A stretch of DNA of 36,838 nt from an uncultured Collinsella sp. (GCA_900549535.1 UROR01000005.1:1-36838); one strand, 5' to 3'; counted from the first letter of the stretch, positions 1 to 7,805 are shown. Notes: a model not told the origin generated them from the sequence alone. A program made the numbers and translations.

Positions 1-89
1 GCGGGGGTGGTGTATTTGAGCACGGCGCCGTAGCCGCCGCGTCCCGGATTTGATCGGGCCGAGCCGTCGGTATAGATGATGACCTTCAC
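1..89 (-). CDS. rnhA: Ribonuclease HI, 5' end (partial)
   Basis: Only the first 29 codons lie in the window; the gene runs off its left edge. The translation from GTG at 89 contains IYTDGSARSNPGRGGYGAVL. This is the first strand of the RNase H fold, with the first metal-binding Asp in YTDGS followed by the NPG..G.G motif. RNase HI cleaves the RNA strand of RNA-DNA hybrids in the cytoplasm. The GTG start is chosen because an AAAGGAAG ribosome site (93-100) sits four bases upstream and because the homology begins at the first residues. The remaining catalytic residues lie outside the window. A -10-like TACAAT on the minus strand (128-133) could serve it, but no good -35 was found. Confidence 0.9.
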   Translation of the reverse strand, partial: MKVIIYTDGSARSNPGRGGYGAVLKYTTP

Positions 90-188
90 GGGCTTCCTTT
101 CGTTGGGTACGTTTCGTGTGAGTGACCATTGTAGCGCCATGCCCGCCGGGGGCTAGCAATCTACGATTTCTACCCCGTCTTCCGACGG

Positions 189-1091
189 TTAGTTGGCATG
201 GATGATGCGGTTGAGCTCGTCGAGGTATTGCTGCAAGAGGGAAGAGGGCTTGCGCTCGTTGTGCATGATATAGCCTACGTGCATCGTTGGGGCGTCTGCT
301 AACGGGATCGATGCCATACCCCATTGCATTTCATTGGAGAGGACACCGGTCGACAGGGTGTAACCGTTCGACGTGATAAGTAAGTTGGTAAGTGTTCCGC
401 GGTCCGAGATTCGTATGTTGCGGTCGCAAGGGATATAGCTAAAAGGTTCCTCGGCGTAATAGAAGGAGTTCGAGGTGCCTTGCTCAAAGCTGTAGCGCGT
501 ATAGGGTGTAAGGTCGGCAAGGGACAGCTGAGGGCGGCGTGCGAGCGGGTGGCGCTCGCTAACGAAGACGTGGACCGTCGCGTCGAAGAGGGGATGGAAG
601 CTTGCGCGGGCATCGGCGAAGGCCTTCTGCAGAACGCGGGCGTTAAAGTCATCCAGATACAGAATGCCGATATCGCTGCGAAATGCGCGGACGTCATCGA
701 TGATCTGCGATGTGGTGGTCTCGCGCATGATGAACTCGAACTTGCTGTCGCGGCAGCGCTCGACCACGTTGACAAAGGCCTCGACCGAAAAGGCGTAGTG
801 CTGGGCGGAAATGGCGAGGCGGGCTTGCGGGGTGCCGCCGTCCTCGTAGCGCGCCTCGAGCATGTCGGCCTGCTCTACGACCTGGCGCGCATAGCCCAAA
901 AGCTCGGTGCCGTCGTTGGTGAGCGTGACGCCGCGGCTGGAGCGCGTGAAGATCTCCAGGTGGAGTTCCTGCTCCAGGCTTTTGACGGCGTTTGAGATGT
1001 TGGACTGAGCGGTATAGAGGCGCTGAGCTGCGGCGTTGATTGAGCCGGACTCTGCCACGGCGATCAGAAAACGAAGCTGCTGGAGGGTCAT
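189..1091 (-). CDS. LysR-family transcriptional regulator, divergent from metY
   Basis: This 300-residue protein has the standard LysR length. The N-terminal winged helix-turn-helix covers roughly residues 1-60 (MTLQQLRFLIAVAESGSINA, then the AAQRLYTAQSNISNAVKSLE recognition helix region). A helical linker follows, then a periplasmic-binding-protein-like effector domain from about residue 88. AAAGGA lies upstream of the ATG at 1091. It is transcribed divergently from an O-acetylhomoserine sulfhydrylase gene, and a LysR-type dyad lies between the two. This suggests it controls sulfur amino acid synthesis, as CysB, MetR and CmbR-type regulators do. The effector is not identifiable from sequence; O-acetylhomoserine or O-acetylserine is only a guess. 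Confidence 0.9.
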   Translation of the reverse strand: MTLQQLRFLIAVAESGSINAAAQRLYTAQSNISNAVKSLEQELHLEIFTRSSRGVTLTNDGTELLGYARQVVEQADMLEARYEDGGTPQARLAISAQHYAFSVEAFVNVVERCRDSKFEFIMRETTTSQIIDDVRAFRSDIGILYLDDFNARVLQKAFADARASFHPLFDATVHVFVSERHPLARRPQLSLADLTPYTRYSFEQGTSNSFYYAEEPFSYIPCDRNIRISDRGTLTNLLITSNGYTLSTGVLSNEMQWGMASIPLADAPTMHVGYIMHNERKPSSLLQQYLDELNRIIHAN

Positions 1092-1110
1092 CGGCGCCGT
1101 CCTTTCGAGC

Positions 1111-1131
1111 GTTATCTACAAAACCGATAAC
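1111..1131. promoter_or_regulatory. LysR-type operator box (T-N11-A dyad)
   Basis: GTTATC-N9-GATAAC is a perfect 6-bp inverted repeat. It contains the ATC-N9-GAT core of classical LysR boxes. Its centre (1121) lies about 66 bp upstream of the start site predicted from the adjacent metY promoter, where LysR activator recognition sites usually sit. It is also 20 bp upstream of the lysR start codon, so it could mediate autoregulation. Confidence 0.7.
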
Positions 1132-1151
1132 AAGTTAGCGCTTTTAAGTGA

Positions 1152-1180
1152 TTGACCGAGCGAAACAATGCTCGTACTAT
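1152..1180 (+). promoter_or_regulatory. Promoter of metY
   Basis: TTGACC (1152-1157), a 17-bp spacer and TACTAT (1175-1180) form a good sigma-70-type promoter. The spacer contains a small inverted repeat, GAGC...GCTC, that could be a second operator half. The predicted start near 1187 leaves an untranslated leader of about 177 nt before metY. Confidence 0.7.
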
Positions 1181-1248
1181 TCAAAACATACAAAGGCGGT
1201 AGGTAATTAAACCGACCACGGAACCGGGATGCGAAAGGAGGCCCGCAT

Positions 1249-1302
1249 ATGAAATGCTTACCAAGACGAATGCCGGGCTCCTGTTTGCGCCCGTCGGCGT
1301 GA
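1249..1302 (+). CDS. Putative leader peptide upstream of metY (17 codons)
   Basis: The ORF MKCLPRRMPGSCLRPSA has a near-ideal ribosome site (AAAGGAGG, 1234-1241) seven bases before its ATG. It holds two Cys and two Met codons, fitting a leader that senses sulfur amino acid supply through ribosome stalling. GGGCTCCTG (1275-1283) inside it can pair either with its own Shine-Dalgarno region (1236-1244) or with CAGGAG (1304-1309) just after the stop. Exclusive structures are therefore possible. It lies between the metY promoter and the metY start. Expression is not proven. Confidence 0.5.
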   Translation: MKCLPRRMPGSCLRPSA

Positions 1303-1363
1303 TCAGGAGACAGCGACTTACTTCTCTCTTTTTATTTACTTTCGTTCGATCAAGGAGATCATC

Positions 1364-2674
1364 ATGAGCCAGTTCATCAACAACCCCGAGCACACCTTTG
1401 GTTTCGATACCCTGCAGCTGCACGTTGGCCAGGAGAGTGCCGATCCTGCATCCGACTCCCGTGCCGTGCCTATCTACCAGACCACGAGCTATGTGTTCCG
1501 CAACTCCCAGCACGCCGCCGACCGCTTTGGTCTTGCCGACGCCGGAAACATCTACGGCCGTCTGACCAACTCCACCCAGGGCGTCTTCGAGGATCGTATC
1601 GCCGCGCTCGAGGGTGGCGTGGCAGGTCTTGCCGTCGCCTCCGGTGCTGCTGCCATCACCTATACCCTGCAGGCCCTTGCCCAGGCCGGTGACCATGTGG
1701 TTGCCCAGAAGACTATCTACGGTGGCTCCTACAACTTGCTGGAGCATACGCTCTCCCAGTTTGGCGTCGAGACCACCTTCGTCGATGCCCATAACCTGGA
1801 AGAGGTCGAGGGGGCCATCAAGGACAACACCACGGTCATCTATCTCGAGACGCTCGGCAACCCCAACTCCGACATCCCCAATATCGACGCCATCTCCGAG
1901 ATCGCCAAGAAGCACGGTTTACCGGTTGTCGTCGACAACACCTTCGGCACCCCGTATCTGTTCCGTCCGCTGGAGCATGGTGCCAACATCGTCGTCCACT
2001 CCGCAACCAAGTTCATCGGCGGCCACGGCACCTCGCTGGGCGGTGTGATCGTCGACGGCGGTAACTTCGATTGGAAGGCGAGCGGCAAGTATGCGCAGAT
2101 CGCCGAGCCCAACCCCTCCTACCATGGCGTCTCGTTTGCCGAGGCTGCCGGTCCCGCCGCCTTCGCAACCTATGTCCGCGCCATCCTGCTGCGTGACGAG
2201 GGCGCCTGCATCAGCCCGTTCAACGCCTGGGTCCTGCTCCAGGGCACCGAGACTCTGTCGCTGCGCGTTGACCGTCATGTCGAGAACACCAAGAAGGTCG
2301 TTGAGTTCCTGGCTGGTGACAGCCATGTTGCCAAGGTGAATCACCCGAGCCTGCCTGAGCACCCCGATCACGAGCTCTATCAGAAGTACTTCCCCAACGG
2401 CGGTGCCTCGATCTTTACCTTTGAGATTAAGGGTGGCCAGGAGGCAGCTTGGAAGTTCATTGATCATCTGCAGGTGTTCTCGCTGCTCGCCAACGTGGCC
2501 GACGTCAAGTCGCTCGTCGTGCACCCGGCTACCACCACGCACTCCCAGCTGTCTGCCGAGGAGCTCGCCGAGCAGAACATCACGCCCTCCACGATCCGTC
2601 TTTCCATCGGTACCGAGAACGCCGAGGACATCATTTGGGATCTGAAGCAGGCTTTCGCCGCGCTGGACGAGTAA
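1364..2674 (+). CDS. metY: O-acetylhomoserine aminocarboxypropyltransferase (sulfhydrylase)
   Basis: A 436-residue Cys/Met-metabolism PLP enzyme of typical MetY length. It joins sulfide (or methanethiol) to O-acetyl-L-homoserine to give homocysteine (or methionine) in the cytoplasm. Visible signatures are TLQLHVGQE near residue 17, YGRLTNST around 64, SGAAAITYTLQ around 93, and VHSATKFIGGHG around 211, where Lys216 would form the Schiff base with PLP. The C-terminal domain has the usual HPATTTHSQL and IRLSIGTE motifs. AAGGAG (1352-1357) precedes the ATG. The promoter, LysR box and leader ORF upstream suggest control by sulfur status. A related gamma-elimination enzyme is less likely given the length and motifs. 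Confidence 0.95.
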   Translation: MSQFINNPEHTFGFDTLQLHVGQESADPASDSRAVPIYQTTSYVFRNSQHAADRFGLADAGNIYGRLTNSTQGVFEDRIAALEGGVAGLAVASGAAAITYTLQALAQAGDHVVAQKTIYGGSYNLLEHTLSQFGVETTFVDAHNLEEVEGAIKDNTTVIYLETLGNPNSDIPNIDAISEIAKKHGLPVVVDNTFGTPYLFRPLEHGANIVVHSATKFIGGHGTSLGGVIVDGGNFDWKASGKYAQIAEPNPSYHGVSFAEAAGPAAFATYVRAILLRDEGACISPFNAWVLLQGTETLSLRVDRHVENTKKVVEFLAGDSHVAKVNHPSLPEHPDHELYQKYFPNGGASIFTFEIKGGQEAAWKFIDHLQVFSLLANVADVKSLVVHPATTTHSQLSAEELAEQNITPSTIRLSIGTENAEDIIWDLKQAFAALDE

Positions 2675-2736
2675 GGCGACTTGTGCAAGGACCCCTTGCG
2701 ACTCGATAGGTATAACTGCATAAAATGCCTGCTCAA

Positions 2737-2775
2737 GGCACCTGTGCGAACAATAGTTGCACAGGCGCCTTTTTT
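2737..2775 (+). terminator. Terminator after metY
   Basis: GGCACCTGTGC and GCACAGGCGCC form an 11-bp stem with one A-C mismatch, followed by TTTTTT. Confidence 0.85.
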
Positions 2776-2986
2776 GCATAGAGAGGGCGCAAAAACAGGG
2801 TTTTTGACACGCTTTATGCATTCGAGTTGTGGAAAACTCCTGTTAAGAGGATGTGAGTTTTACGCAATTGACGTGCGCCTTTTGAGTAAAACCGCAGGTC
2901 GCGATTTGCTCGGGGTACTATGCAGCGCGATCGAATCACACGCAGCTCAAACGCAGCAAAAACGCACTACGGAGGTTTCTAGCTAC
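2776..2986. other. Intergenic region before the secreted protein gene
   Basis: No gene is supported here. TTGACA and TTGACG hexamers occur (near 2803 and 2868), and a TACTAT -10-like box lies at 2916-2921, but none pairs well at 16-18 bp. The reading frame of the downstream gene happens to stay open through this stretch. The extra codons look non-coding: there is no ribosome site and the terminator of metY lies inside them. Confidence 0.4.
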
Positions 2987-3760
2987 ATGAGGATCGATTC
3001 ACGAAAACCGAAAGCCGCCGCCCTTTCCGCCGCTCTGACCGTGGCACTTTTGGCGGGCGCCGGTGCAACCGATGCCCACGCGGCAACACTATCCGATACG
3101 GTTGGACCTACGCCGTCCGAGGCGACGCTGGTGCAGCCCGTTGACTATCGCGGCGATGGTTATGGTTCCATGCAGGAGTGGAACGCCTCGATGGAGGCCA
3201 AGCGCGATTCCCTAGAGATGCGCGCTCAGATCAATATGAATATGTATGGCGACTATGCTACCGATGACGAGCGTGCTGTGCTGCAGGGTTGCATCGACGG
3301 TGCGGGTAGCCTGTTGACGATGGGGGAGGTCGACGCCAAGTCGACCGAGCTCGATGAGCTGCGCGCTGCGCTTGAGGATGCCAAGCGCGAAGCGCTCGAG
3401 GCTGCCGCCGAGGCGGAGGCTGCCGAGGCCGCCCAGGCTTCGTACTACAACGCCGGTTACACTCCGTCTTACGCGTCTGCCGCGTCCTACGCGAACGGAT
3501 CGGGCCTGACGCGCTCTGCGGGTGTCAATAACTACAACGGGCGCCGCGAGACCTATTACAGCAGCAATGTGCTTTATCACTATCGCACGGGCGAATGGAC
3601 TCAGGATTCTGAGGGCTTCTGGCGCGATTCCGACGGCTATTACGTTGTTGCCGCGGGCGATATGGCCCAGGGCTCGACCTTTACGGGCTCCAAGGGTGAT
3701 TGCAAGGTCTATGACTCCGGCTGCGCTGCCGGAACCACCGATTACTACACCGGTTGGTAA
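2987..3760 (+). CDS. Secreted protein of unknown function with coiled-coil segment
   Basis: This is a 257-residue protein. ATG at 2987 is preferred because a signal peptide starts there and CGGAGG stands 10 bases upstream. The N-terminus has charged residues (RIDSRKPK), a hydrophobic core (ALSAALTVALLAGAGA) and a likely signal peptidase I site, AHA-A. The middle (about residues 110-150) is Ala/Glu-rich heptad-like sequence (ELDELRAALEDAKREAL), probably a coiled coil. The C-terminal ~100 residues are rich in Tyr, Ser and Gly, with two Cys (GDCKVYDSGC) that could form a disulfide outside the cell. No enzyme family was recognised. It stands alone between two hairpins; a role in the cell envelope is only inferred. 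Confidence 0.75.
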   Translation: MRIDSRKPKAAALSAALTVALLAGAGATDAHAATLSDTVGPTPSEATLVQPVDYRGDGYGSMQEWNASMEAKRDSLEMRAQINMNMYGDYATDDERAVLQGCIDGAGSLLTMGEVDAKSTELDELRAALEDAKREALEAAAEAEAAEAAQASYYNAGYTPSYASAASYANGSGLTRSAGVNNYNGRRETYYSSNVLYHYRTGEWTQDSEGFWRDSDGYYVVAAGDMAQGSTFTGSKGDCKVYDSGCAAGTTDYYTGW

Positions 3761-3785
3761 TTTTTCTGCATCACGGATATTTGGC

Positions 3786-3833
3786 GGACGGGCGTCTTTA
3801 CCGAGCTTTAGGGCAACGTAAAGACGTCCGTTC
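3786..3833. terminator. Long hairpin after the secreted protein gene
   Basis: A 16-bp stem (3786-3801 with 3818-3833, GU pairs included; inner arms CGTCTTTAC/GTAAAGACG) with a 16-nt loop follows the stop codon. The tail TTCTATGTATG is only weakly T-rich, so termination is likely but not certain. Confidence 0.5.
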
Positions 3834-3946
3834 TATGTATGCGTTTGAGTTAACAGAGCCCTTACCGTGGCGGTACGCTGGGCGTATGGATGCGGGGCAC
3901 ACTGGTTCTTGAGAAATAAGGTCTTTCTCTTGGAGGAAGTGGTCTT

Positions 3947-4153
3947 GTGAATGCTCGAGATATTGCCGTTGCCGCCGTCGCGTTGATGCTTGGCTGCCTT
4001 GGTCCCACGGCCGCGCTCGTCGCGGGCATGCAGGGGACATGCGGGGCTGCTCCTATCGTGGTCGGCGCGCTGATCGCGGCCACGCTGCTGGGAAGCGCAG
4101 GCGTGGTTCTTTGCCGCGACGATGAGGACGAGGTGCCGGGGTCGCAACGCTAA
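3947..4153 (+). CDS. Small membrane protein, 68 aa, unknown
   Basis: Starts at GTG 3947, with GGAGGAAG (3932-3939) upstream. The protein has two hydrophobic stretches, about residues 5-27 (IAVAAVALMLGCLGPTAALV) and 34-54 (APIVVGALIAATLLGSAGVV). Each is long enough to span the membrane, and a short acidic tail (RDDEDEVPGSQR) follows. A good terminator follows the stop codon, supporting a real transcription unit. No family was recognised and no partner gene is evident; it is flanked by a secreted protein and a convergent PanE-type gene. Confidence 0.55.
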   Translation: MNARDIAVAAVALMLGCLGPTAALVAGMQGTCGAAPIVVGALIAATLLGSAGVVLCRDDEDEVPGSQR

Positions 4154-4194
4154 CTGTTGTGAGATCGGCCGCCGGTCATAGACGAAGATGAAGG

Positions 4195-4230
4195 CCGCCG
4201 CAGGGGAAAGGTTCCCTTGCGGCGGTTTTG
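4195..4230 (+). terminator. Terminator between the small membrane protein and panE
   Basis: CCGCCGCAGGGGAA and TTCCCTTGCGGCGG form a 14-bp stem with a 3-nt loop, followed by TTTT. It lies between converging genes and mainly serves the plus strand; the minus-strand tail is only partly T-rich. Confidence 0.8.
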
Positions 4231-4262
4231 CTGTTAAGGCTGTTGAATGCGGCGCGTCGGCG

Positions 4263-5177
4263 CTACCAGCTTTTCTCGATATCGCGGATGCGCCGATAGA
4301 GCCACTCGTTTTGCGGTGCCTGGATATCGTGTTTGGCTGCGAGGCGGCAGATGGTGCCCGCGAACTCATCAACCTCGGTTTTGCGCCTTGCGATGCGGTC
4401 TTGAGCCATCGAGGGCATACCGGCGGGGTCGATTCCCTCGATGAGGTGCACCATTTGCGTCAGGTCTGCCTCGGTCAGTTCAACGCCCTCGGCGTTGGCG
4501 ACCGCAAGCGTTTCGCGCATGGCGGAAACAAAGCAGCGACGCTGCTCGGAGCCCGGCTCCGTGGCGCTTCCGTAGGTCCCGCCGTAGGCCATGCAGGTCT
4601 GGTTGATGCCGTCGTTGAGCATGAGTTTGGCCCACATGCGGTGGGCGATGTCGTCCTCGACGGTATGGGCGATGCCGCAGCGCGTATAGAGCTCGTCGAT
4701 TGCGGTGATGGTTGCGGGGTTCGTGCCGGCCGCCGCGCCAAAGCGGATTTCGCCCGCATTGGTAAAGGTGAGCGCGCCGTTGAGAAACACGGCGTCCATG
4801 CCCTGGCAGATACCAAGAACGGTATGCTCCCAGCCAAAGCATTCGGCAATCTTTTGCTCGCTCGTAATGCCGTTGCACAGCGAGGCGATGAGCGTGTTGG
4901 GTCCCACGACGCGCTCCATAGTCTTGAGTGCTTGGTCGAGACCGGTGGTCTTGACTGTCAGGATGACCAGATCGGCGGGCGTCGCCTCGCTGGCACGGAC
5001 GGACGTGAGATCGCAGGGCTTGCCGTTGACGGTGAGCGCGTCGTTCGCGTGACGCTCAAAACGGGTGTCATCCATAACGTATTCGACGGCGTCATTGCCG
5101 AGGGCCTTGGCAATCATGCTGCCGTAGAGCAGGCCGACGCCGCCCTTGCCGATAAAGGCGACCTTGTTGATCTGCAT
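4263..5177 (-). CDS. Ketopantoate reductase-type (ApbA/PanE) oxidoreductase
   Basis: A 304-residue protein of the 2-dehydropantoate 2-reductase family. That family reduces ketopantoate to pantoate with NADPH in pantothenate and CoA synthesis. The N-terminal Rossmann motif is visible as IGKGGVGLLYG. LVILTVKTTGLDQAL carries the family Lys, and NGITSEQ matches the conserved Asn-Gly region. The C-terminal helical domain contains the family-like RMWAKLMLNDGINQ. The ATG at 5177 is preferred over an in-frame ATG at 5186, because GGGGAG is too close to the upstream one. Several paralogues of this family act on other 2-oxo acids, so pantoate synthesis itself is not certain. A hairpin and a short leader ORF lie just upstream. 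Confidence 0.85.
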   Translation of the reverse strand: MQINKVAFIGKGGVGLLYGSMIAKALGNDAVEYVMDDTRFERHANDALTVNGKPCDLTSVRASEATPADLVILTVKTTGLDQALKTMERVVGPNTLIASLCNGITSEQKIAECFGWEHTVLGICQGMDAVFLNGALTFTNAGEIRFGAAAGTNPATITAIDELYTRCGIAHTVEDDIAHRMWAKLMLNDGINQTCMAYGGTYGSATEPGSEQRRCFVSAMRETLAVANAEGVELTEADLTQMVHLIEGIDPAGMPSMAQDRIARRKTEVDEFAGTICRLAAKHDIQAPQNEWLYRRIRDIEKSW

Positions 5178-5196
5178 GTGAATCATCTCCCCATGT

Positions 5197-5222
5197 AAAA
5201 GGCGCCCGCGTAAGGGGCGCCT
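5197..5222 (-). terminator. Attenuator-like hairpin in the panE leader
   Basis: Read on the minus strand, AGGCGCCC, a 7-9-nt loop and GGGCGCCT are followed by TTTT, then directly by the panE ribosome site. A perfect GC-rich stem plus a T-run upstream of a gene fits an intrinsic terminator in a leader. It could instead end an unrelated short transcript. Confidence 0.5.
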
Positions 5223-5284
5223 GATGGATTGTATGCTGCCAGGGTGATTGGTGGGTGCGCGGGGCGGCTGTTATAAAAAAGAAA

Positions 5285-5341
5285 CTATTGCGCTGTGCGC
5301 TTATGCCACAGGGCAGACCGCAAAGACATGCGCGTGGGCAT
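5285..5341 (-). CDS. Putative leader peptide upstream of panE (18 codons)
   Basis: On the minus strand, AAAGGAG stands six bases before ATG, opening the ORF MPTRMSLRSALWHKRTAQ with stop TAG. It lies about 60 nt upstream of the attenuator-like hairpin, and the stop is followed by a T-rich run. No single amino acid is strongly enriched, so what would be sensed is unknown. Short ORFs with a ribosome site occur by chance, so support is modest. Confidence 0.35.
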   Translation of the reverse strand: MPTRMSLRSALWHKRTAQ

Positions 5342-5504
5342 GGGTGACTCCTTTCATCGGGCTTTTTGCTGATGTTAAAGCGGTGCCGTGACGGCTCGAT
5401 TTCTGCTGCGTTACGATACGTTCTCGATTGCGATTCCACGATGTTTCGGCTGCGTGACCATTGTGTTTCGCCTTGCCGGGGCGCTGATGGCGAAGGGAGG
5501 GGCC

Positions 5505-6695
5505 GTGCAATACCGTGTTGACCCCAAAAGTGGTAACCGAATATCCGCTCTGGGTCTGGGCTGCATGAGGTTTCCCGGTGCGCCGGGACACCCCGATGCG
5601 AAGACGGCCGATGCCATCATCTCCCGTGCGGTGGAGCAGGGGATTAATTATCTGGACACGGCCTATCTCTATCCCGGCAACGAGGCTTGCGTGGGCGCTT
5701 CGCTTGAACGCCTGGGCTTGCGCGACCAGGTTTTGCTCGCAACCAAGCTGCCGCATGCTTCGTGCAAATGCGCGGAGGATTTCGATCGGTTTTTCGACGA
5801 GCAGCTGCGCCGCCTGCAGACCGACCATATCGACTATTACCTCATGCACAACATTACCTCGCCCGCCCAGTGGGAACGTGTGGTGGCGTTGGGCATCGAG
5901 GACTGGATCGCGCGTCAAAAGGCGGCGGGGCGTATTCGCCAGATTGGTTTTTCGTACCACGGCAGCGCAGCGGACTTCCTGACGATGCTCGATGCATATG
6001 AGTGGGACTTTTGCCAGATCCAGTACAATTACGCTGGAGAGCGATATCAGGCGGGAACAGCGGGGCTCATGGCCGCCGCCGAGCGAGGCCTCGCGGTGTT
6101 TGTGATGGAGCCGCTGCTGGGCGGGCGTTTAGCGGGCAAGCTGCCGCCACGGGCCCGCGCTGTGCTCGATAGTGCCCGTGACCCGCATTTGCGCACTCCT
6201 GCCGCCTGGGGTCTTTCGTGGGTGTGGAATCATCCCCAGGTGACCATGTTGCTTTCTGGTATGACCGATACCGCGCAGGTGGATGAGAACTCGTCACTGG
6301 CAGACCTCGCGTTGCCGAATTCGATGACCGCCAACCAGCTCGACACGATCGCGCACGTGCTGGATGAGTTTGAAAAATCGAATCGCGTGCCCTGCACGGG
6401 ATGCGGCTACTGCATGCCATGTCCCAAGGGTATCAACATTCCCGGCTGCTTTGCCGCCTACAACGCGAGCTATGCGCACAGCTGGTTTACGGGGCTGTCG
6501 CAATACTTTACGGCGAGTGCGGTGCGCACAAGCGAGGCCAAGCTGGCGAGCAATTGCGTCAAGTGCGGCAAATGCGCGCGCCACTGCCCGCAGCATATCG
6601 ATATCCCCGAGCGTCTCGATGACGTGCGCCGGCGCTTCCAGCCGGGCCCCGTAACGGCCATGCTTAAAGTCTTCGGCAAAACACGCTCCTCATGA
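5505..6695 (+). CDS. Aldo/keto reductase with C-terminal 4Fe-4S ferredoxin domain
   Basis: This protein is 396 residues long. The N-terminal two thirds is an aldo/keto reductase TIM barrel: LGLGCMRFPG near the start, then the catalytic Asp and Tyr in LDTAYLYPGNE, Lys in ATKLP and His in YLMHNI. From about residue 295 come two cysteine clusters, CTGCGYCMPCPKGINIPGC and CVKCGKCARHCPQHIDIPE, that would bind 4Fe-4S centres. This two-part architecture is common in anaerobes and suggests electron exchange with ferredoxin or flavodoxin in the cytoplasm. The substrate is unknown. GTG at 5505 is chosen because GGGAGGGG precedes it and family members start with MQYR-type sequence; an ATG at 5487 is the alternative. 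Confidence 0.9.
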   Translation: MQYRVDPKSGNRISALGLGCMRFPGAPGHPDAKTADAIISRAVEQGINYLDTAYLYPGNEACVGASLERLGLRDQVLLATKLPHASCKCAEDFDRFFDEQLRRLQTDHIDYYLMHNITSPAQWERVVALGIEDWIARQKAAGRIRQIGFSYHGSAADFLTMLDAYEWDFCQIQYNYAGERYQAGTAGLMAAAERGLAVFVMEPLLGGRLAGKLPPRARAVLDSARDPHLRTPAAWGLSWVWNHPQVTMLLSGMTDTAQVDENSSLADLALPNSMTANQLDTIAHVLDEFEKSNRVPCTGCGYCMPCPKGINIPGCFAAYNASYAHSWFTGLSQYFTASAVRTSEAKLASNCVKCGKCARHCPQHIDIPERLDDVRRRFQPGPVTAMLKVFGKTRSS

Positions 6696-6774
6696 CCCTT
6701 TTATAACTTGCGGTGGAATAGTTCCTGTTTGCGGCAGAATAGGGGCCAAACAGGAACTATTTCACCGCAACTGA
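6696..6774. repeat. Palindromic repeat element, copy 1
   Basis: A 79-bp element that begins CCCTTTTATAAC and ends CACCGCAACTGA. Its 63-bp core (6708-6770) folds into a 24-bp stem: TTGCGGTGGAATA pairs with TATTTCACCGCAA (one G-T), then GTTCCTGTTTG with CAAACAGGAAC (perfect), around a 15-nt loop containing AATAGGGG. Copy 2 at 7877-7955 has the same length, conserved ends and compensated changes in the stem. The element starts at the aldo/keto reductase stop codon and ends just before the ribosome site of the next gene. Confidence 0.85.
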
Positions 6775-6785
6775 AGGGGGCTGTC

Positions 6786-7805
6786 GTGGGTCATCGGGAT
6801 TCATGTGATGATTTGCGTGAGGTTTGTTGGGGCGTTTTGGGCGCTGGACACATTTCGCATCGATTTGCATCGTCGCTCAAGGAGGTGGACGGGGCACGGC
6901 TTGTGGCTGCTGCCGGCCGCACTCCTTCGCATGTTGAGGAGTTTTGCAGGGCGTTTTCGATTGATGCCGCGCACAGTTATGCCACGGCTGACGATAGCGG
7001 CGATGTGGCTTATGATGCGCTGATTGCCGACCCCGATGTCGACGCAATCTACTTGGCTCTTCCGCATGGCATGCATACGCGTTGGGCCTGTCGCGCGCTG
7101 CGCGCCGGAAAGGCCGTGCTGTGCGAAAAGCCGGCCGTTTTGAGTGAGGAAGAGGCTCTCTCGATTGCCTCCACCTCTCGCGAGCGCGGCGTGCTGTTTA
7201 TGGAGGCGATGAAGAATCGGTTTTGCCCGATGCGCACTCGCGTGAAAGACTTGCTTGCGTCGGGTGAGCTTGGCCGTATCGTCTCGATTGAAAGCGTACA
7301 AAAGCTCGATTACGGCGAGTCTCCTTCGGGCTATCTGCTTGATCCGTTGCAGGGCGGCTGTCTATATGACATGGGCTGCTATGCGGTTGGTTGGTTTGAG
7401 GATTTGCTCGCGGGCGCGTGCGAGGTTTCGTCCCGTGAAGTTCGCTGGCGTGACGTATCGGGCGGCCGCGTCGATTGGGCCGACGAGATCCATATGAGCG
7501 TCGGCGGTATACCCATTCATATGGCGTGCGACGGCAAAGCAACATATGAAAGCCGCTTAACGATTGCCTGTGAGCGGGGCTCGTTGGAAATCGAGCGTCT
7601 CCATCGCCCCGAGCGCGCTCATGTGAAGTATTCCGACGGTCGAACGCTAGAAATAAATGCCCCGTTTGAGATCGATGATTTCTACGGCGAAATCCAGCAT
7701 GCGACGCAGCTCATTCAGGCGGGGAAACTCGAGAGTCCCGTCATGCCCCTTGCCGCCACGCAGCGCTGCGCGCACATCATCGATGCAATCCGTCTAGCCC
7801 TCTAG
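6786..7805 (+). CDS. Gfo/Idh/MocA-family oxidoreductase
   Basis: A 339-residue NAD(P)-dependent sugar or cyclitol dehydrogenase-like protein. The N-terminal Rossmann fold shows WGVLGAGHISHRFASSL, a dinucleotide-binding glycine motif. YLALPHGMHTRWACRALRAGKAVLCEKP carries the hallmark EKP Lys near residue 110. The C-terminal alpha/beta domain (about 130-339) has GGCLYDMGCYAV, matching the family GG..D.G.H region but with Cys-Tyr where many members have a catalytic His. The substrate is unknown. The GTG at 6786 follows GAAGGGGG; the frame stays open upstream through the repeat, but no better start is seen. The gene is flanked on both sides by direct copies of the 79-bp repeat. Confidence 0.85.
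   Translation: MGHRDSCDDLREVCWGVLGAGHISHRFASSLKEVDGARLVAAAGRTPSHVEEFCRAFSIDAAHSYATADDSGDVAYDALIADPDVDAIYLALPHGMHTRWACRALRAGKAVLCEKPAVLSEEEALSIASTSRERGVLFMEAMKNRFCPMRTRVKDLLASGELGRIVSIESVQKLDYGESPSGYLLDPLQGGCLYDMGCYAVGWFEDLLAGACEVSSREVRWRDVSGGRVDWADEIHMSVGGIPIHMACDGKATYESRLTIACERGSLEIERLHRPERAHVKYSDGRTLEINAPFEIDDFYGEIQHATQLIQAGKLESPVMPLAATQRCAHIIDAIRLAL

Noticed and set aside
1092..1363. SAM riboswitch or T-box in the metY leader
   Set aside because: The conserved SAM-I/SAM-IV core and T-box sequences were not found; the leader ORF explains the structure better.
1181..1915. 244-codon minus-strand frame over the metY leader
   Set aside because: It lies opposite metY and its leader and has no domain.
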